Shown one piece after another: positions 44,326 to 54,015 of a stretch of 64,000 nt of DNA. The first letter of the stretch is position 1. Each line of letters opens with the position of its first letter. A model generated the notes under the pieces. It did not search any database. It worked only from the letters and a program-made list of their open reading frames with translations, and was not told where the DNA came from. Source of the stretch: Forficula auricularia (taxonomy: Eukaryota > Arthropoda > Insecta > Dermaptera > Forficulidae); NCBI GenBank assembly GCA_024734495.1, contig JALMQS010000279.1:62001-126000 (forward strand), written 5' to 3'. Position numbers and translations under genes: made by a program.

Positions 44326-44805
44326 ATTATTATTTCAAAATCATATAATCCCACATAAGATCTTTGATCCTCGAACGTGTTTTTGACAATAGGAAAGTGG
44401 ACTTTATATTTTCCACTTTCTCAATAAATTTAAAGTAAGATGTCATATTTGTGTTAATAAATAAGTCCTGTCAGATGGCTTTTAACGCCAGATGTCAATA
44501 TTAATGTCATGTAATTTTATTGGATTCTTTCCGAATTTTGCCCGGAAATTTCCCATGAGAATAATTTCTAAAAATAGGCGGGCTTGAATATTTTAAAACG
44601 CCCTGCTAATTAAGAATTAGCCCAATAGGAAGATTTTGGGAAATTTCCATTCAAAAAGTCAGGCAATTGTCAGAAACAAGCTACGTTACCAAGACCGTTC
44701 TACTTGGAACATTCTTCCAGAAAAAAACCTACAAATCGTCAACCTTTCTCTGGTCAAGAAGGTTTGCAAACAAAAATCAAATGTTGTCTAATGATTGATG
44801 CTTAC

Positions 44806-45022
44806 TGGAAGTAGTCAAAGTCGATAAGTGAGATTTCCATCTGCGGCATGGCCCATACGGCGTCCATCATGTAGGAGGCCATGTAGAAGGGCTTGGCCTG
44901 GCTCAGAAGTAGGTCCACGCGCTCAGCTCGCAGGTCGCCGTCGTTCAGGAACTGAAGGTATTCACGCAGGAACACACGGGCCGTCTCATCGGGCATGTAG
45001 ATCTTCTCGCCCTCTTTCACAT
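44806..45022 (-). CDS. Kinase copy B, exon 5 (helical C-lobe)
   Basis: 217 bp, phase 1 to 2, acceptor AGATTAG, donor CA|GTAAGC. Encodes VKEGEKIYMPDETARVFLRE, YLQFLNDGDLRAERVDLLLS, AKPFYMASYMMDAVWAMPQ and EISLIDFDYFQ. The MASYMM.AVWAM segment aligns with the ALASHFFWGLWAL helix of the family; the first pocket Trp is lost here too. The + strand ORF across it is a shadow. Confidence 0.87.
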
Positions 45023-45202
45023 CTAATCTTCAAAAAATAACAAAAAATTAATTAATAATACTATTGGGATTCTATATCTCTATGTTCACCGACTTCCAAG
45101 TTAAACGTCTTAACCGATAGACTTGAAATTTGAGACATTTACTACTAAGGGGTCAGGTAAGCGGTGTGTTTTATAAAAAGTGAACTTTTGTTGATTTCTT
45201 AC

Positions 45203-45432
45203 CGACTTTGTAAGTGAAAAAGAATCCAAAATCGTATGCCTGGTAATTGTAATCGCTTATTTCGAAATCGATAAAAGACACTTTGTCTGTCTCCTCGTCG
45301 TAGATAATATTCCGCTCGAAGAGGTCGTTGTGGCAGAAAACTACGGGCACATTGAGCGCCTCCACCACCCCCTGTAGCCAGTCAATTTCACGATACACCT
45401 CCGACCTGGACGGCAACTTATCCGAACATTTT
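45203..45432 (-). CDS. Kinase copy B, exon 4 (catalytic Brenner motif)
   Basis: 230 bp, phase 2 to 1, after TTTGCAG. Encodes KCSDKLPSRSEVYREIDWLQ, VVEALNVPVVFCHNDLFERN (Brenner motif, HNDLxxxN with the catalytic Asp), IIYDEETDKVSFIDFEISDY and NYQAYDFGFFFTYKV. The metal-binding Asp of the IDFE box is present. As in copy A, the expected NHFxE after the Asp is replaced, here by GFFFTYK. Confidence 0.92.
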
Positions 45433-45609
45433 CTGCAAATAAACAAACAAATAAATTAATAAAAATAAGCCAGTCCCTATTATACAGGACAGAATAAAGA
45501 ATCATATGAGAGTAGTTAGACCAACTACTGCGATTGAATTAGCCATATTAATATTTTATATCTTTAAACGAGGAAATATTGTATATTTATTATATATATT
45601 TATATGTTT

Positions 45610-46870
45610 TTTACTTTATCCAATGCGAAGCATGGGGAAAGTATTGTAATCGGTCGTGCGGCAAGCGCGACTTCAAAGGGTCCTCAGGTAAAGACTACGG
45701 AACTCAATTAAGGTCATAAATTGAAGTATTCAATTAGATTGAATTTTAGCACGTGACGGTTTTGCCAAAAATTACATGGGATCTCGTCGAGAGGCCAAAA
45801 AGTGCCATTTTTTGGAAGTGCGTGGGGATGGATGGATGGATGGATGTTATCGTTTTTTTCGTCCACGAATTTTTCCACACCGTTGCACCGATTGAATTGA
45901 AATTGAAAACCTATGATTCTTTTAACAAAATGAAGCGCTGATTAGTTTTTGGTACATATCGGTCCACAAGCATTAGTACTTTATTTCAGCACTTTTTTAG
46001 TTTTTTCTAAATATCAAGAAAATGACTTAACCAATTTTGATGAAATTTAATATCCTAATTAAGGACCTTGGGGACCACAAAAGAGGTTAAATAAAGTTTT
46101 TAGTAAAATTATATTTTAAAGTACTTTACTCTTGGGTAATATAGTACTTTTTTATTATAAATTCCTTAAAATTTATTCATTTGATCGTTTTAATATAGCT
46201 CATTCAACCTAACTTAAGTAAGAATGGTTAGGCTTCTCGCTGGGAAATACTAAAAATTTGGGAGGAAATTTTATAAGTAACCATAGCAACTGCGTTGTTT
46301 TCTTATCCGTTACCTTTGCTGAAGACATGGAGGAATTGACTTAAAATCAAAAATAACGATCGATTCTTATCTAATACTAGAGGAATAACCTTATTGCATT
46401 CCATTTTTGATGTTTTGACTATTAATGGCAACCTCTACTGAAAACGTGGAAGAATCGACTTAAAATCAAAAAGACTAAATTCTTTTTGCTAAACAACTCA
46501 AGCTTGATTTTAAGTCGATTCTTCCACGTTTTCAGTAGAGGTTGCCATTAATAGTCAAAACATCAAAAATGGAATGCAATAAGGTTATTCCTCTAGTATT
46601 AGATAAGAATCGATTGTTATTTTTGATTTTAAGTCGATTCCACCATGCGTTCTCCAATGGTTACCAATAAAAACCGAAACGTCAAAAATCTAATGTAGAA
46701 TTGTTATTCCTCAATTATTAGATGAGAATCAATCGCTATTTTTGATTTTGAGACGATTCCTCCATGTCTTCACCAATGGTTACCATTAAAAACAGAAACG
46801 TCAAAAATCCAATTTAGATAGGTTATTCCCCGATTTTTAAATAAGAATCGATCATTATTTTTGAATTAAA
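45610..46870 (+). repeat. Hairpin/GATG repeat plus 120-bp satellite palindrome, copy 2
   Basis: ACTTTATCCAATGCGAAGCAT, TGGGGAAAG and (GATG)n at 45825, like 16966. From 46310 to about 46660 it is a palindrome centred near 46485 (CCACGTTTTCAGTAGAGGTT appears in both directions). To the right, units of about 120 bp (ATTTTAAGTCGATTC...) repeat to 46870. The ORF at 45753 is repeat. Confidence 0.75.
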
Positions 46871-46984
46871 GTCAACATGAACTGCAAATTGCAAGTGATA
46901 TTTGATTAATAATAAAGTAATAAACATATTAATATTTCAAATAAATTTGGATAAAGTTTAGCAACGATCCGTTGCAGTTTATTT

Positions 46985-47370
46985 TTATATATACTGGTAA
47001 GTTTTGTATCTTGAGACAGTGTTATAACTCAATAACAATGCATTATAAGGAAAAAAGTTTCAAATAAAAGTTTATTTATATCAAGTGGGAAACTAAACTA
47101 CGCTATTGTTTGTCGACTTAGAACAAGTTTTCAAGGGCATTTCGAGGTCAAGTTCTGTGTTTTAAATGGAAACCTATATGTTTCTGTACATATTCTGAAT
47201 CTACAAAAAAAACTGAACAACTTTCATATGAACTATTTTTTATACATCAAATAAAAAAAAAATCTTAACAATTATTTTTAACAATTATTCAACTTAATTA
47301 TCAAATAATAATGATTAAATATTTAATTATTAAATAAATAATTTAATAATAATTTGTAATTTAATTGTCA
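46985..47370. repeat. Fold-back remnant (family of 9830-10560)
   Basis: TATATCAAGTGGGAAACTAA, TTGTCGACTTAGAACAAG, GGTCAAGTTCTGTG, then AATTATTCAACTTAATTATC: the left half of the element. Confidence 0.65.
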
Positions 47371-48060
47371 CGACATTGTCACTCTGCAGAAATACAAAAG
47401 ATTTTTTCGAAGATCAACCAGGGAGATAAGCTATCCCGAACTCCCTTAATATAATAGGTCTCTGTTCTAAAAGTTGTTGGATATTATGATGCTTGGCCTT
47501 TGCAGGCCTGACAGGTAGCGATCCTAGCGGAACCCAGTAGAGTTAAATGAACTCTGTGCATTCGGTTGCCTAGTTACAGGAGCCTGAGAAAACATTTATT
47601 TATTCTAATTTAAATTTATTATTTTATTATAAAATATCGCAAATGATTCAATAGGAAAAACATTTAAATACTTATTATTTATTTATTTCTATTCTGGGGG
47701 AATGGAGGAGAGGGAGAAAATCCAATCGACTTGATTGGGGAATAATGGAATTGAAATAATTATCGGAAAAGAGGTTTTTTTATCTAATTAGATTTTTCCT
47801 CTTATTAAAAACAAGGACTAAAGATGAATAAGGACACTCGATGGTGGAGAAGTAATCTCCGGAATCGAAGCGAAAATACAAGGTATACATTAATTAATGT
47901 AAAATAATTGGTTTAATAAATTTATTTCTATTCATAAAAAAAAAAATTAAAAAAAAATTTATTATTATTATTTCTATTCATAATATAATATTATTAAGTT
48001 TGCCCATATCATCATTTTATCATGGGGATTTTAACTAACTTTTCGATAAAAAATCCAAAA
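47371..48060. other. Unassigned; one LTR-like block
   Basis: 47380-47600 is richer in GC (GCCTTTGCAGGCCTGACAGG, GATCCTAGCGGAACCC) and unique in the window; it may be an old LTR. 47790-47900 shares CGATGGTGG.GAAGTAATCTC and GGTATACATTA-type sequence with 57000-57130. The rest is AT-rich. Confidence 0.35.
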
Positions 48061-48466
48061 CAACGTTTCGATTAAGATTTTCAAGGTCTGAAATTTGATT
48101 ATTTCATTCTACATTTAATTGATTTATTTACTGCTCGTATATAAAAGATTTTTACCGGCGCACGCAATAGTGAATTTAATAGATTTAAATTATTTATCGG
48201 GGTTCTAATTATGGCTAGTAAAGTAATTTTAGAACGTCTGAACCGATTTGGCTAATTTTTTTAATGTTCGTAATAGTCCAATTCAGGTTAATAGGGAAAG
48301 AATTTACATCAAATAATTAATTCTACAAAGTTATATATTCATTAACAATTATTTTATAAGTAGTGAAGCTGTTGAAGCTTCCATTTTTGGGATTAATCTG
48401 ATTAAAGTTTAAATCTTTTATTTACTATTTATAATTATTTATTGAAACAAATAATTACAATTTTAA

Positions 48467-48506
48467 TACAACGTTTCGATCGACTTATTCTGCGATCGTT
48501 CTCAAG
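48467..48506 (-). ncRNA. Hammerhead-like motif, U3/A8 variant
   Basis: On the - strand: TTGAGAA (48505-48499), one extra base, stem II GATCG/CGATC, GAAA, C-G and A-U stem III with loop GTT, triplet GTA. It departs from CUGANGA at positions 3 and 8, the two bases that pair in the active fold; here they would form U-A. Stem I is poor. May be decayed or a variant. Confidence 0.4.
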
Positions 48507-48737
48507 TATGAGCTCCCACTCCGATTATAGGTTAACTGAGCCAATCATGTTTATCTGGGCTCAAAGCACAAAAATACCGGACGGCATCAGCGCCCCCTGT
48601 CGGATTGAGCATTACATGTTTTTAAAGATTATAAAAAGCAAAAAAATTATATTGACAAATCAAATGATAATAATAGCAATAATAGCACACAACAATCAAT
48701 TCACTTATCAAGAATGTTATATGTTATTGGGAGGGGG

Positions 48738-48922
48738 GGTCAGATAGGCTGGGCGGTAGCGTGATAGCGAGCTAACCAGGGGACACGGGTTCGAATCCGA
48801 CTCGAAGGCATCCAGCTAAAATCTGACCCCGGGGGTAGAGACAAATTTAAAAAAAAAAAATAAAAATACCTAGTATCGTAATTATGCTCATGGCTAGAAA
48901 GTCCGAAAAGCCAAAAAAAAGA
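48738..48922 (+). repeat. SINE, second copy
   Basis: Same family as 34686-34872: GGTCAGATAGGCTGGGCGG, B box GGTTCGAATCC (48788-48798), tail CCGAAAAGCC and A tract. Flanked by AGAATGTTATA (48712 and about 48921). Confidence 0.85.
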
Positions 48923-49039
48923 ATGTTATAGTTTACATCGTTGGATTTTTTAATATAAGGTCCATTTTGTATATTAACATATTTTTACATGAAGTTAGCA
49001 ACCCTGATAAGTTGTTAATAATAATACTATATATATTTG

Positions 49040-49666
49040 TCTAGATTAATTTGTAACAACGCTAAGAGAAATTTCTCTAAAAAATTTCCCTCTTGCCTAG
49101 AATTGAACCTACGAACTCTTGAACTAAGGTCATTAGCTTTAACCACTAGACCAATCTAACATTAATATTTATACCATGATTTCTGTTACTAAAACTTTAT
49201 ATTTTTGATTTGGACTTTGTGTCGAGATAATATTGTATTCATTTGAACTCGAATGAAAATGAAAAAACACCAATAGATTTTAAATTAAGAAACATTAAAT
49301 ATATATTAATTAACGAGGCAAATTTGAAATATAATTGTCAGCGCGGATTTTAAACTGATGGCTCTAATCGATTTTCATTAACCAGGCAAATTTGAAATTC
49401 TAATTTCTAATTTGGACTCGAATTTTGAAATGAAAGACTCCAATTCATTTTAAATTAAGAAACATTAAATATATTGATCATTATTCCTCCCCCCCCCCCC
49501 CCGCCATAATCAAAAGTTAAAGAGGCGAAACTTTTAAGAGACGATGTATTTTCGGTAGTTTACCGGTATACATTTGGAGTGTTGTTTTTTAAGAGGAATA
49601 ACATTTTTGGACCGAGACGCTGCCCGCCAGGGCACCAGCCCGGAGGGCCGAGCTTCGAGGGCGTAC
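49040..49666 (-). repeat. tRNA-like composite repeat, copy 5
   Basis: Complete tRNA-like boxes at about 49085-49160 and a poly-C tract at 49489; the GC-rich end stops at GAGGGCGTAC, without the terminal GGCAC hairpin. The + ORF at 49574 is repeat. Confidence 0.8.
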
Positions 49667-50019
49667 CTACAGTATAGTACGGTTTGGTATGTTAATATAC
49701 AAAATGTACCTTATATTAAAAAATCCAACGATGTAAACTATAACATTCTTGATAAGTGGATTAATTGTTATGTACTATTATTGCTATTATTATCATTTGA
49801 TTTGTCAATATAATTTTTTTGCTTTTTATAATCTTTAAAAACATGTAATGCTCAAATTTTGCAGGATAGCCAACATGACATTCCAAACAATAAAAGTAAG
49901 GGGGGAATCAAGGTTGGCAACAATGGAATTCAATACTGTGGAATTTTATTCTCTACTCGTTTCAGTATAAAATACTTTTTAAAAATAAAGATTCATTTTC
50001 ACCTTGAGAAAGGCGCTTG

Positions 50020-50400
50020 ATGTTTACAGGTCAGAATCTTCCGATCGACTGACAGGTGAACAGTGGAGACACGCCCCTTTTATAATCACGGGCCGCGAGG
50101 CGAATATTTACGCATACGTCACCCGCAAGCGCGCCAATTGACCAATCAGTTAATTGCTAATTAGAGCCGCCGGGCTTATAAAGGCAGCGAACGATTTAAT
50201 AGAGAGACAGTTTGTCTCTATGTCATGGATCTCTGAAGAGAAGAAGTAATCTTATACACGCTGTGTTTAAAGTTTGCCAAGAAATTGTAACGAAAAGACA
50301 ATAAATGCGGGCTTTGTGCTATTATTTTATTAAAGCAAATTTCTACTGCCTTTGTGCAAATTCTTATTTAAAAATACCATTTTCTGGCTCCACGCCGCCA
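50020..50400 (+). promoter_or_regulatory. LTR-like block with TATA box and polyadenylation signal
   Basis: In + orientation: a CG-containing stretch (GGGCCGCGAGGCG), CTTATAAAGGCAGCG (TATA at 50176), an AGAGAGACAGTTTG start-like region, then GACAATAAATGCGGGC (polyA signal near 50302) and CTGGCTCCACGCCGCC at the end. The order fits a solitary LTR (U3-R-U5). No partner copy seen; it lies in a kinase B intron, antisense. Confidence 0.35.
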
Positions 50401-50840
50401 AAAGAGATTTTAATCTCTGAAGATCTCCCATCCAAGCCCGGCGAGCATCCTTCTAACTAACCCTTCGAGCCAAAACTAAAATTCATCCATCATCTTAATA
50501 ATTTCCTATAATACATTTTACAGAATATAAGTTTAGGGTTTTTTTTGTTTAATTTCTGCCTTTTTAGGGGGTTTTATCATTTGACTTCATTCTAAGTGGG
50601 AAAAAATTCAAGTGTTGGCAACAATGGAAATATCTTACATTTTACAAAATATTTATAAGTCTTGGGGGGTTTTCCTTCAATTTTGGCATTTTTAGGGGTT
50701 TTTGGCATCACTCTTAAGGGGTGTAAAAAAAGTTGATTTGGCGACCCTGTGGAATCTTATTTAATGGAAACCCATGTCAGAAGATTACTTTGGCTGTTTA
50801 GTGAAGCTCCCCGTTCAAAAATAATTTAATAAAATTTTAC

Positions 50841-51097
50841 TTTTTTTTAATTCTCTCGTTGAAGTCCTCGGGGATCTGTCCGGCAAAGTCGTTGAGCTTG
50901 GTCCAGATGCTGGGCTTGCATTGGATCCCTTTCGGGTGACACCTGTGGAATTTCGCCAGCATCTCAGCAATTTTCGTACGATACGGTGGAGTGATACACT
51001 CTGTGCGGGTGAGCACCCGCCCGGGGGTATACTCGTAGATTATACCGTTGACGAAAGACGCCACCAGAGGCGCTGTCAAACCAATCTCCGATAAATA
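50841..51097 (-). CDS. Kinase copy B, exon 3
   Basis: 257 bp, phase 0 to 2. Encodes YLSEIGLTAPLVASFVNG, IIYEYTPGRVLTRTECI, TKIAEMLAKFHRCHPKG and PSIWTKLNDFAGQIPEDF. The NGIIYEYTPG strand and the AKFHRCH helix match ethanolamine kinases. The donor sits in an A run (AA|GTAAAA). Much more GC-rich than its flanks. Confidence 0.87.
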
Positions 51098-51465
51098 CTA
51101 AAAAAATACAAAAATAATGATTAATTACACTGGGCAACAAAAAAATAATTTTTAAATGCTTCGAGCACTTGATGAGTCAATTCCTACCAATTTTGGGTTG
51201 AGAAAAACGAATATGACAATGAAAAATTTTTCTTAGCTCTAGTTTCTGTGAAATACAGTAGGTGGCGGATCAAGAGAAAAAGATACATTTTAATTACATA
51301 TGCTAACAACATTGAAAGTGCATTTTATTTTTACAAATTGTAGTTACATTCTAAGAGTTCTACATTGCTGGAATAATACTTGACAGATGGTCGTGTCTGA
51401 AGAGATTTATGTGGTGCCTTCATCAGATCGTCGTTTTTTAGCTTGCCTCTTTTTTGTTGCCCAGT

Positions 51466-51605
51466 GTTATTAGTCCATCAGGAATTTACAGATTAGTTTT
51501 TAACCTGTAAACTCCTGATGATGGACTAATAATCCGAAATATATTGAGATTGTATACACCTCTTTGAGTTTTATTTCATTCACTCTGAAACTACACTCCC
51601 TTTAC
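51466..51605 (+). repeat. Penelope-type terminal sequence, head-to-head halves
   Basis: 51466-51492 (TTATTAGTCCATCAGGAATTT) is the complement of 51505-51532. The rest (TTTGAGTTTTATTTCAT, GAAACTACACTCCC, TTTACTTTATTAAT) matches the inter-acceptor sequence at 8620-8700 in opposite orientation. Confidence 0.7.
51508..51552 (+). ncRNA. Hammerhead-like motif
   Basis: CTGATGA (51515-51521), extra T, stem II GGA/TCC, GAAA (51536-51539), stem III of two pairs (AU/AU), cleavage after T51545, stem I CTC/GAG (51512-51514 with 51546-51548). The core is canonical; same tail family as 8995-9034. Confidence 0.6.
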
Positions 51606-51619
51606 TTTATTAATGTTTA

Positions 51620-51935
51620 TTATCCTTTATAATCACGTAGTTTTAGTTTTTTAGTTATAACTCGAGTTCTAATTGAGCTACAAACAAGTGGTAATTTGTA
51701 AATCCAAGAGGAAGCTGTTTTCTATTAGTTCAACAAAATATTGTGATCTCAAATATTGTTGTTTAATATCTAACGGAACTCGAAAATAGGTCAAAATGGT
51801 CTTTTTCACCGTTTTGATCGATTATATCTCCAAAACAAGAGCTAATCGGTAATCTTTATGGTGATTTTTGAATTCAGCAGGTGGAAATACATAAGAATCA
51901 GCTATTTTTGAGCCCGAAGCATTTTCATTGTTGGG
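51620..51935. repeat. Third copy of the fold-back arm of 20226/21936
   Basis: TAGTTATAACTCGAGTTC, AAACAAGTGGTAATTTG, ATTGTGATCTCAAATATTGT. Reaches 80 bp short of kinase B exon 2. Confidence 0.65.
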
Positions 51936-52018
51936 CAGTGATTATTATATTTACAAGGAAATTACAAGTTACAATTTGTTAAGTTACAAGATACAAAAAC
52001 GAAAACGGTTTTTCTTAC

Positions 52019-52150
52019 CTTGTGCACCAGTTTTTCTTTTCCCCGATCCATAAATTGTTCCGAATTGTTTCCATAAATTTTAAATAGAAGAATCTCGTTG
52101 TCCTGATGGCAGCAGCGCATCAATTTGTTCATCAAACCACCGGACAATTC
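52019..52150 (-). CDS. Kinase copy B, exon 2
   Basis: 44 codons, phase 0 to 0, between TTTGTAG and AAG|GTAAGA. Encodes ELSGGLMNKLMRCCHQDN, then EILLFKIYGNNSEQF and MDRGKEKLVHK, the Gly-rich loop and ATP-lobe strands matching copy A exon 2 and the family pattern GITNKL...VRIYGN. Confidence 0.85.
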
Positions 52151-52445
52151 CTACAAAAAAAAATATTGTTATATATACATATATACAAGGTGGGCCAAAA
52201 GAAGTCACCCTATTGGAAGATGCTCTTATTTTTGAAAGTGGCGTCGGCAAGAATGTTTACCGCCCAGTGTGTAAACGCTAAAAAATCAACGCCAAGTGTG
52301 TTCCAGCCCTAAGAGTTGAACGTTTCGTGAGTCTTATGTAATAGTAATGTTGTTTTTGTGATATTTGTGATTTTGGTTGTACCTGAATATTTAGTTGATT
52401 TGTGAAGACTCTCACCTAATTGATTTTTGTTTGTTCTTGTTTGCA

Positions 52446-52484
52446 GTACTTGAAAAAGTCTCGAGAGAGACGAAACGTTGTACA
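52446..52484 (+). ncRNA. Hammerhead-like motif, U3/A8 variant
   Basis: TTGAAAA (52450-52456), extra A, stem II GTCTC/GAGAC closed by GAGA, GAAA (52472-52475), stem III C-G/A-U with loop GTT, triplet GTA. Same two core changes as at 48467-48506. Stem I is not convincing. Confidence 0.4.
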
Positions 52485-53185
52485 AAAATTGAAGAAGAAC
52501 TTCAATAAAAAAACTTTGTCCAATAAACTGAATTTTTAATCTAATGTTTATTATATTAGAGAGATATAAATAAATAATTAAACGAATAAACAAATAAATA
52601 GATAACAAATTATTAACAAAATTTCTGCATAAATAGAATATATTTAAGAAAATTTTCATTGCCAAAAAATTAGCTTAAATGAAAATAAATAAATAAATAA
52701 TCAAATAAGTATATTTATATAAATATAAATAAATAATTAAATAACAAAAGTGATAGAATAAGTTAATAACACATCCGCATCCGATGTTTCCGGAATGCCT
52801 ATATATATATATATATTTAAATAAATAATAAATAAATAAATAAATAAACAAATAAATAAATAAATAATAAATTAATTAATATTTAAAAAAATAAGAAATA
52901 ATTTAATAAGGATATTTATTTCGACCCCTGGAATATTATACAAAAATATCCATTTATTATAAAAATTTTAATGAGAAATAAATAGATGAACAAAGAGTTA
53001 GATAAATAAATAGATAGAAAAATATTATTCTATACTTATACGGCTTTTGGAAATTTTAAGAAAGTGTTTATATATATAATATATGTATACTATATACATA
53101 TAAGTATATCCATCCATCATAAAGATATAAATGAGAAATAAATAAATGAACAAATTAATAAATAAGTAAAAAGCTAAGAAATATA

Positions 53186-53370
53186 TTTTTTTTTTTTGGC
53201 TTTTCGGCCATTCTAGCCATAAGCCAATTTGCGATACTTATTAATATTTTTAAAAATTTGTCTCTACCCAGGGATCAGATTCTATCCGGATGCCTCGAGT
53301 CGGATTCGAACCCGAGTCCACTTGGTTAGCAGGCTGGTACGCTAACCCCTAACCTAACCCGCCCCCTTGC
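53186..53370 (-). repeat. SINE, third copy
   Basis: Reverse orientation: T tract, GGCTTTTCGGCC, TCGAGTCGGATTCGAACCCG (B box complement), GGTTAGCAGGCTGGTACGC. Diverged head compared with 34686. Confidence 0.8.
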
Positions 53371-53487
53371 AAATAATTTAATAAGGATATTTATTGCAAT
53401 CCCTGAAATATTTTACAAAAAATATCCATTTATCATAAAAATTTTAATGAGAAATAAATAGATAAACAAAGAGATAGATAAATAAAT

Positions 53488-53611
53488 AGATAGACAATTC
53501 CTTGATGTCGATCGCCTTGGTGGTCCATTTGGGTCGTATTTCGCTGATCGCCTTCAGAATCCCTGCCTCTGTCTCCTGCAGAGAGATGGTCAAATCCAAT
53601 TCCCGAAACAT
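53488..53611 (-). CDS. Kinase copy B, exon 1
   Basis: ATG at 53611 opens MFRELDLTISLQETEAGILK, AISEIRPKWTTKAIDIK, then ELS. It aligns ungapped with exon 1 of copy A. The exon ends in GAATTGTC, identical to the first eight bases of exon 2 (52150-52143), and no GT donor follows; only a weak GTCTAT lies inside the repeat. Read straight across the repeat, the protein would be continuous (AIDIK-ELSGGLMNKL). Real coding origin is likely; how it is spliced is open. Confidence 0.65.
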
Positions 53612-54015
53612 TCTGTCAGATGTTCCCGGCTACAACTGAGACACAAAAAGACAATATTACATTCTTATTAGGTATCAGGATAGAAGAACAAAAAGACAAA
53701 AGAATACTCTTATCTCTGAACTTTGATTATCTATTTAATCAAAAAATAAACAATAATTAAATCTAAGGGCATAAATAAATCAGAGAGAATTACGAGAAAT
53801 TATATACAAGCGTTATACAATATTTATTAACCTTTAGTACCTGGCGGACTGAGCATTGCTCCCTATATATTGCCTCTTTGATAACATAGCTAACTGTTTG
53901 AATTATAAAACCGACTTCAAAAAAATTAAATATAACAAATAAAATATAATAATTATTATTGTTTTTGGTATCTGTAGAAGATTCAGTGTCATGCAAATCC
54001 AAGGTTTCCGTTTAT

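Larger units (their letters stand above)
48580..49860. repeat. Inverted repeat with SINE in one arm and tRNA-like repeat in the loop
   Basis: 48600-48730 plus 48922-49005 is complementary to 49690-49860 (CATGTTTTTAAAGATTATAA, TCAAATGATAATAATAGCAA, GTTTACATCGTTGGATTTTT). The loop holds tRNA-like repeat copy 5. The right arm has no SINE, so it is an empty-site control for the left. Confidence 0.82.
52151..53487. other. Intron-like insertion between kinase B exons 1 and 2
   Basis: Flanked by the direct repeat GACAATTC (52143-52150 and 53488-53495 on the + strand). Contains a hammerhead-like relic (52450-52482), (AAAT)n runs near 52810, a SINE (53186-53370) and sequence whose inverted copy is at 58270-59990. 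It supplies an acceptor (TTTTTGTAG) for exon 2 but no normal donor after exon 1. Confidence 0.6.
43096..53611 (-). other. Choline/ethanolamine kinase-like gene, copy B (six exons)
   Basis: Gene-level entry. Exons: 53611-53488, 52150-52019, 51097-50841, 45432-45203, 45022-44806 and 43159-43096. Junction phases from exon 3 onward equal those of copy A. Same predicted role: ATP-dependent phosphorylation of ethanolamine or choline. The reading frame is clean from exon 2 to the stop. Exon 1 has no normal donor: it runs into a second copy of the first eight bases of exon 2, so it may be disrupted or differently spliced. Large introns contain a palindrome with a SINE, an LTR-like block and the tRNA-like repeat. 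Confidence 0.82.

Noticed and set aside
44828..45040. Arg-rich + strand ORF
   Set aside because: Antisense of kinase B exon 5.
51401..51440. CTGATGA (reverse strand, near 51415) as another hammerhead
   Set aside because: No stem II followed by GAAA within reach.
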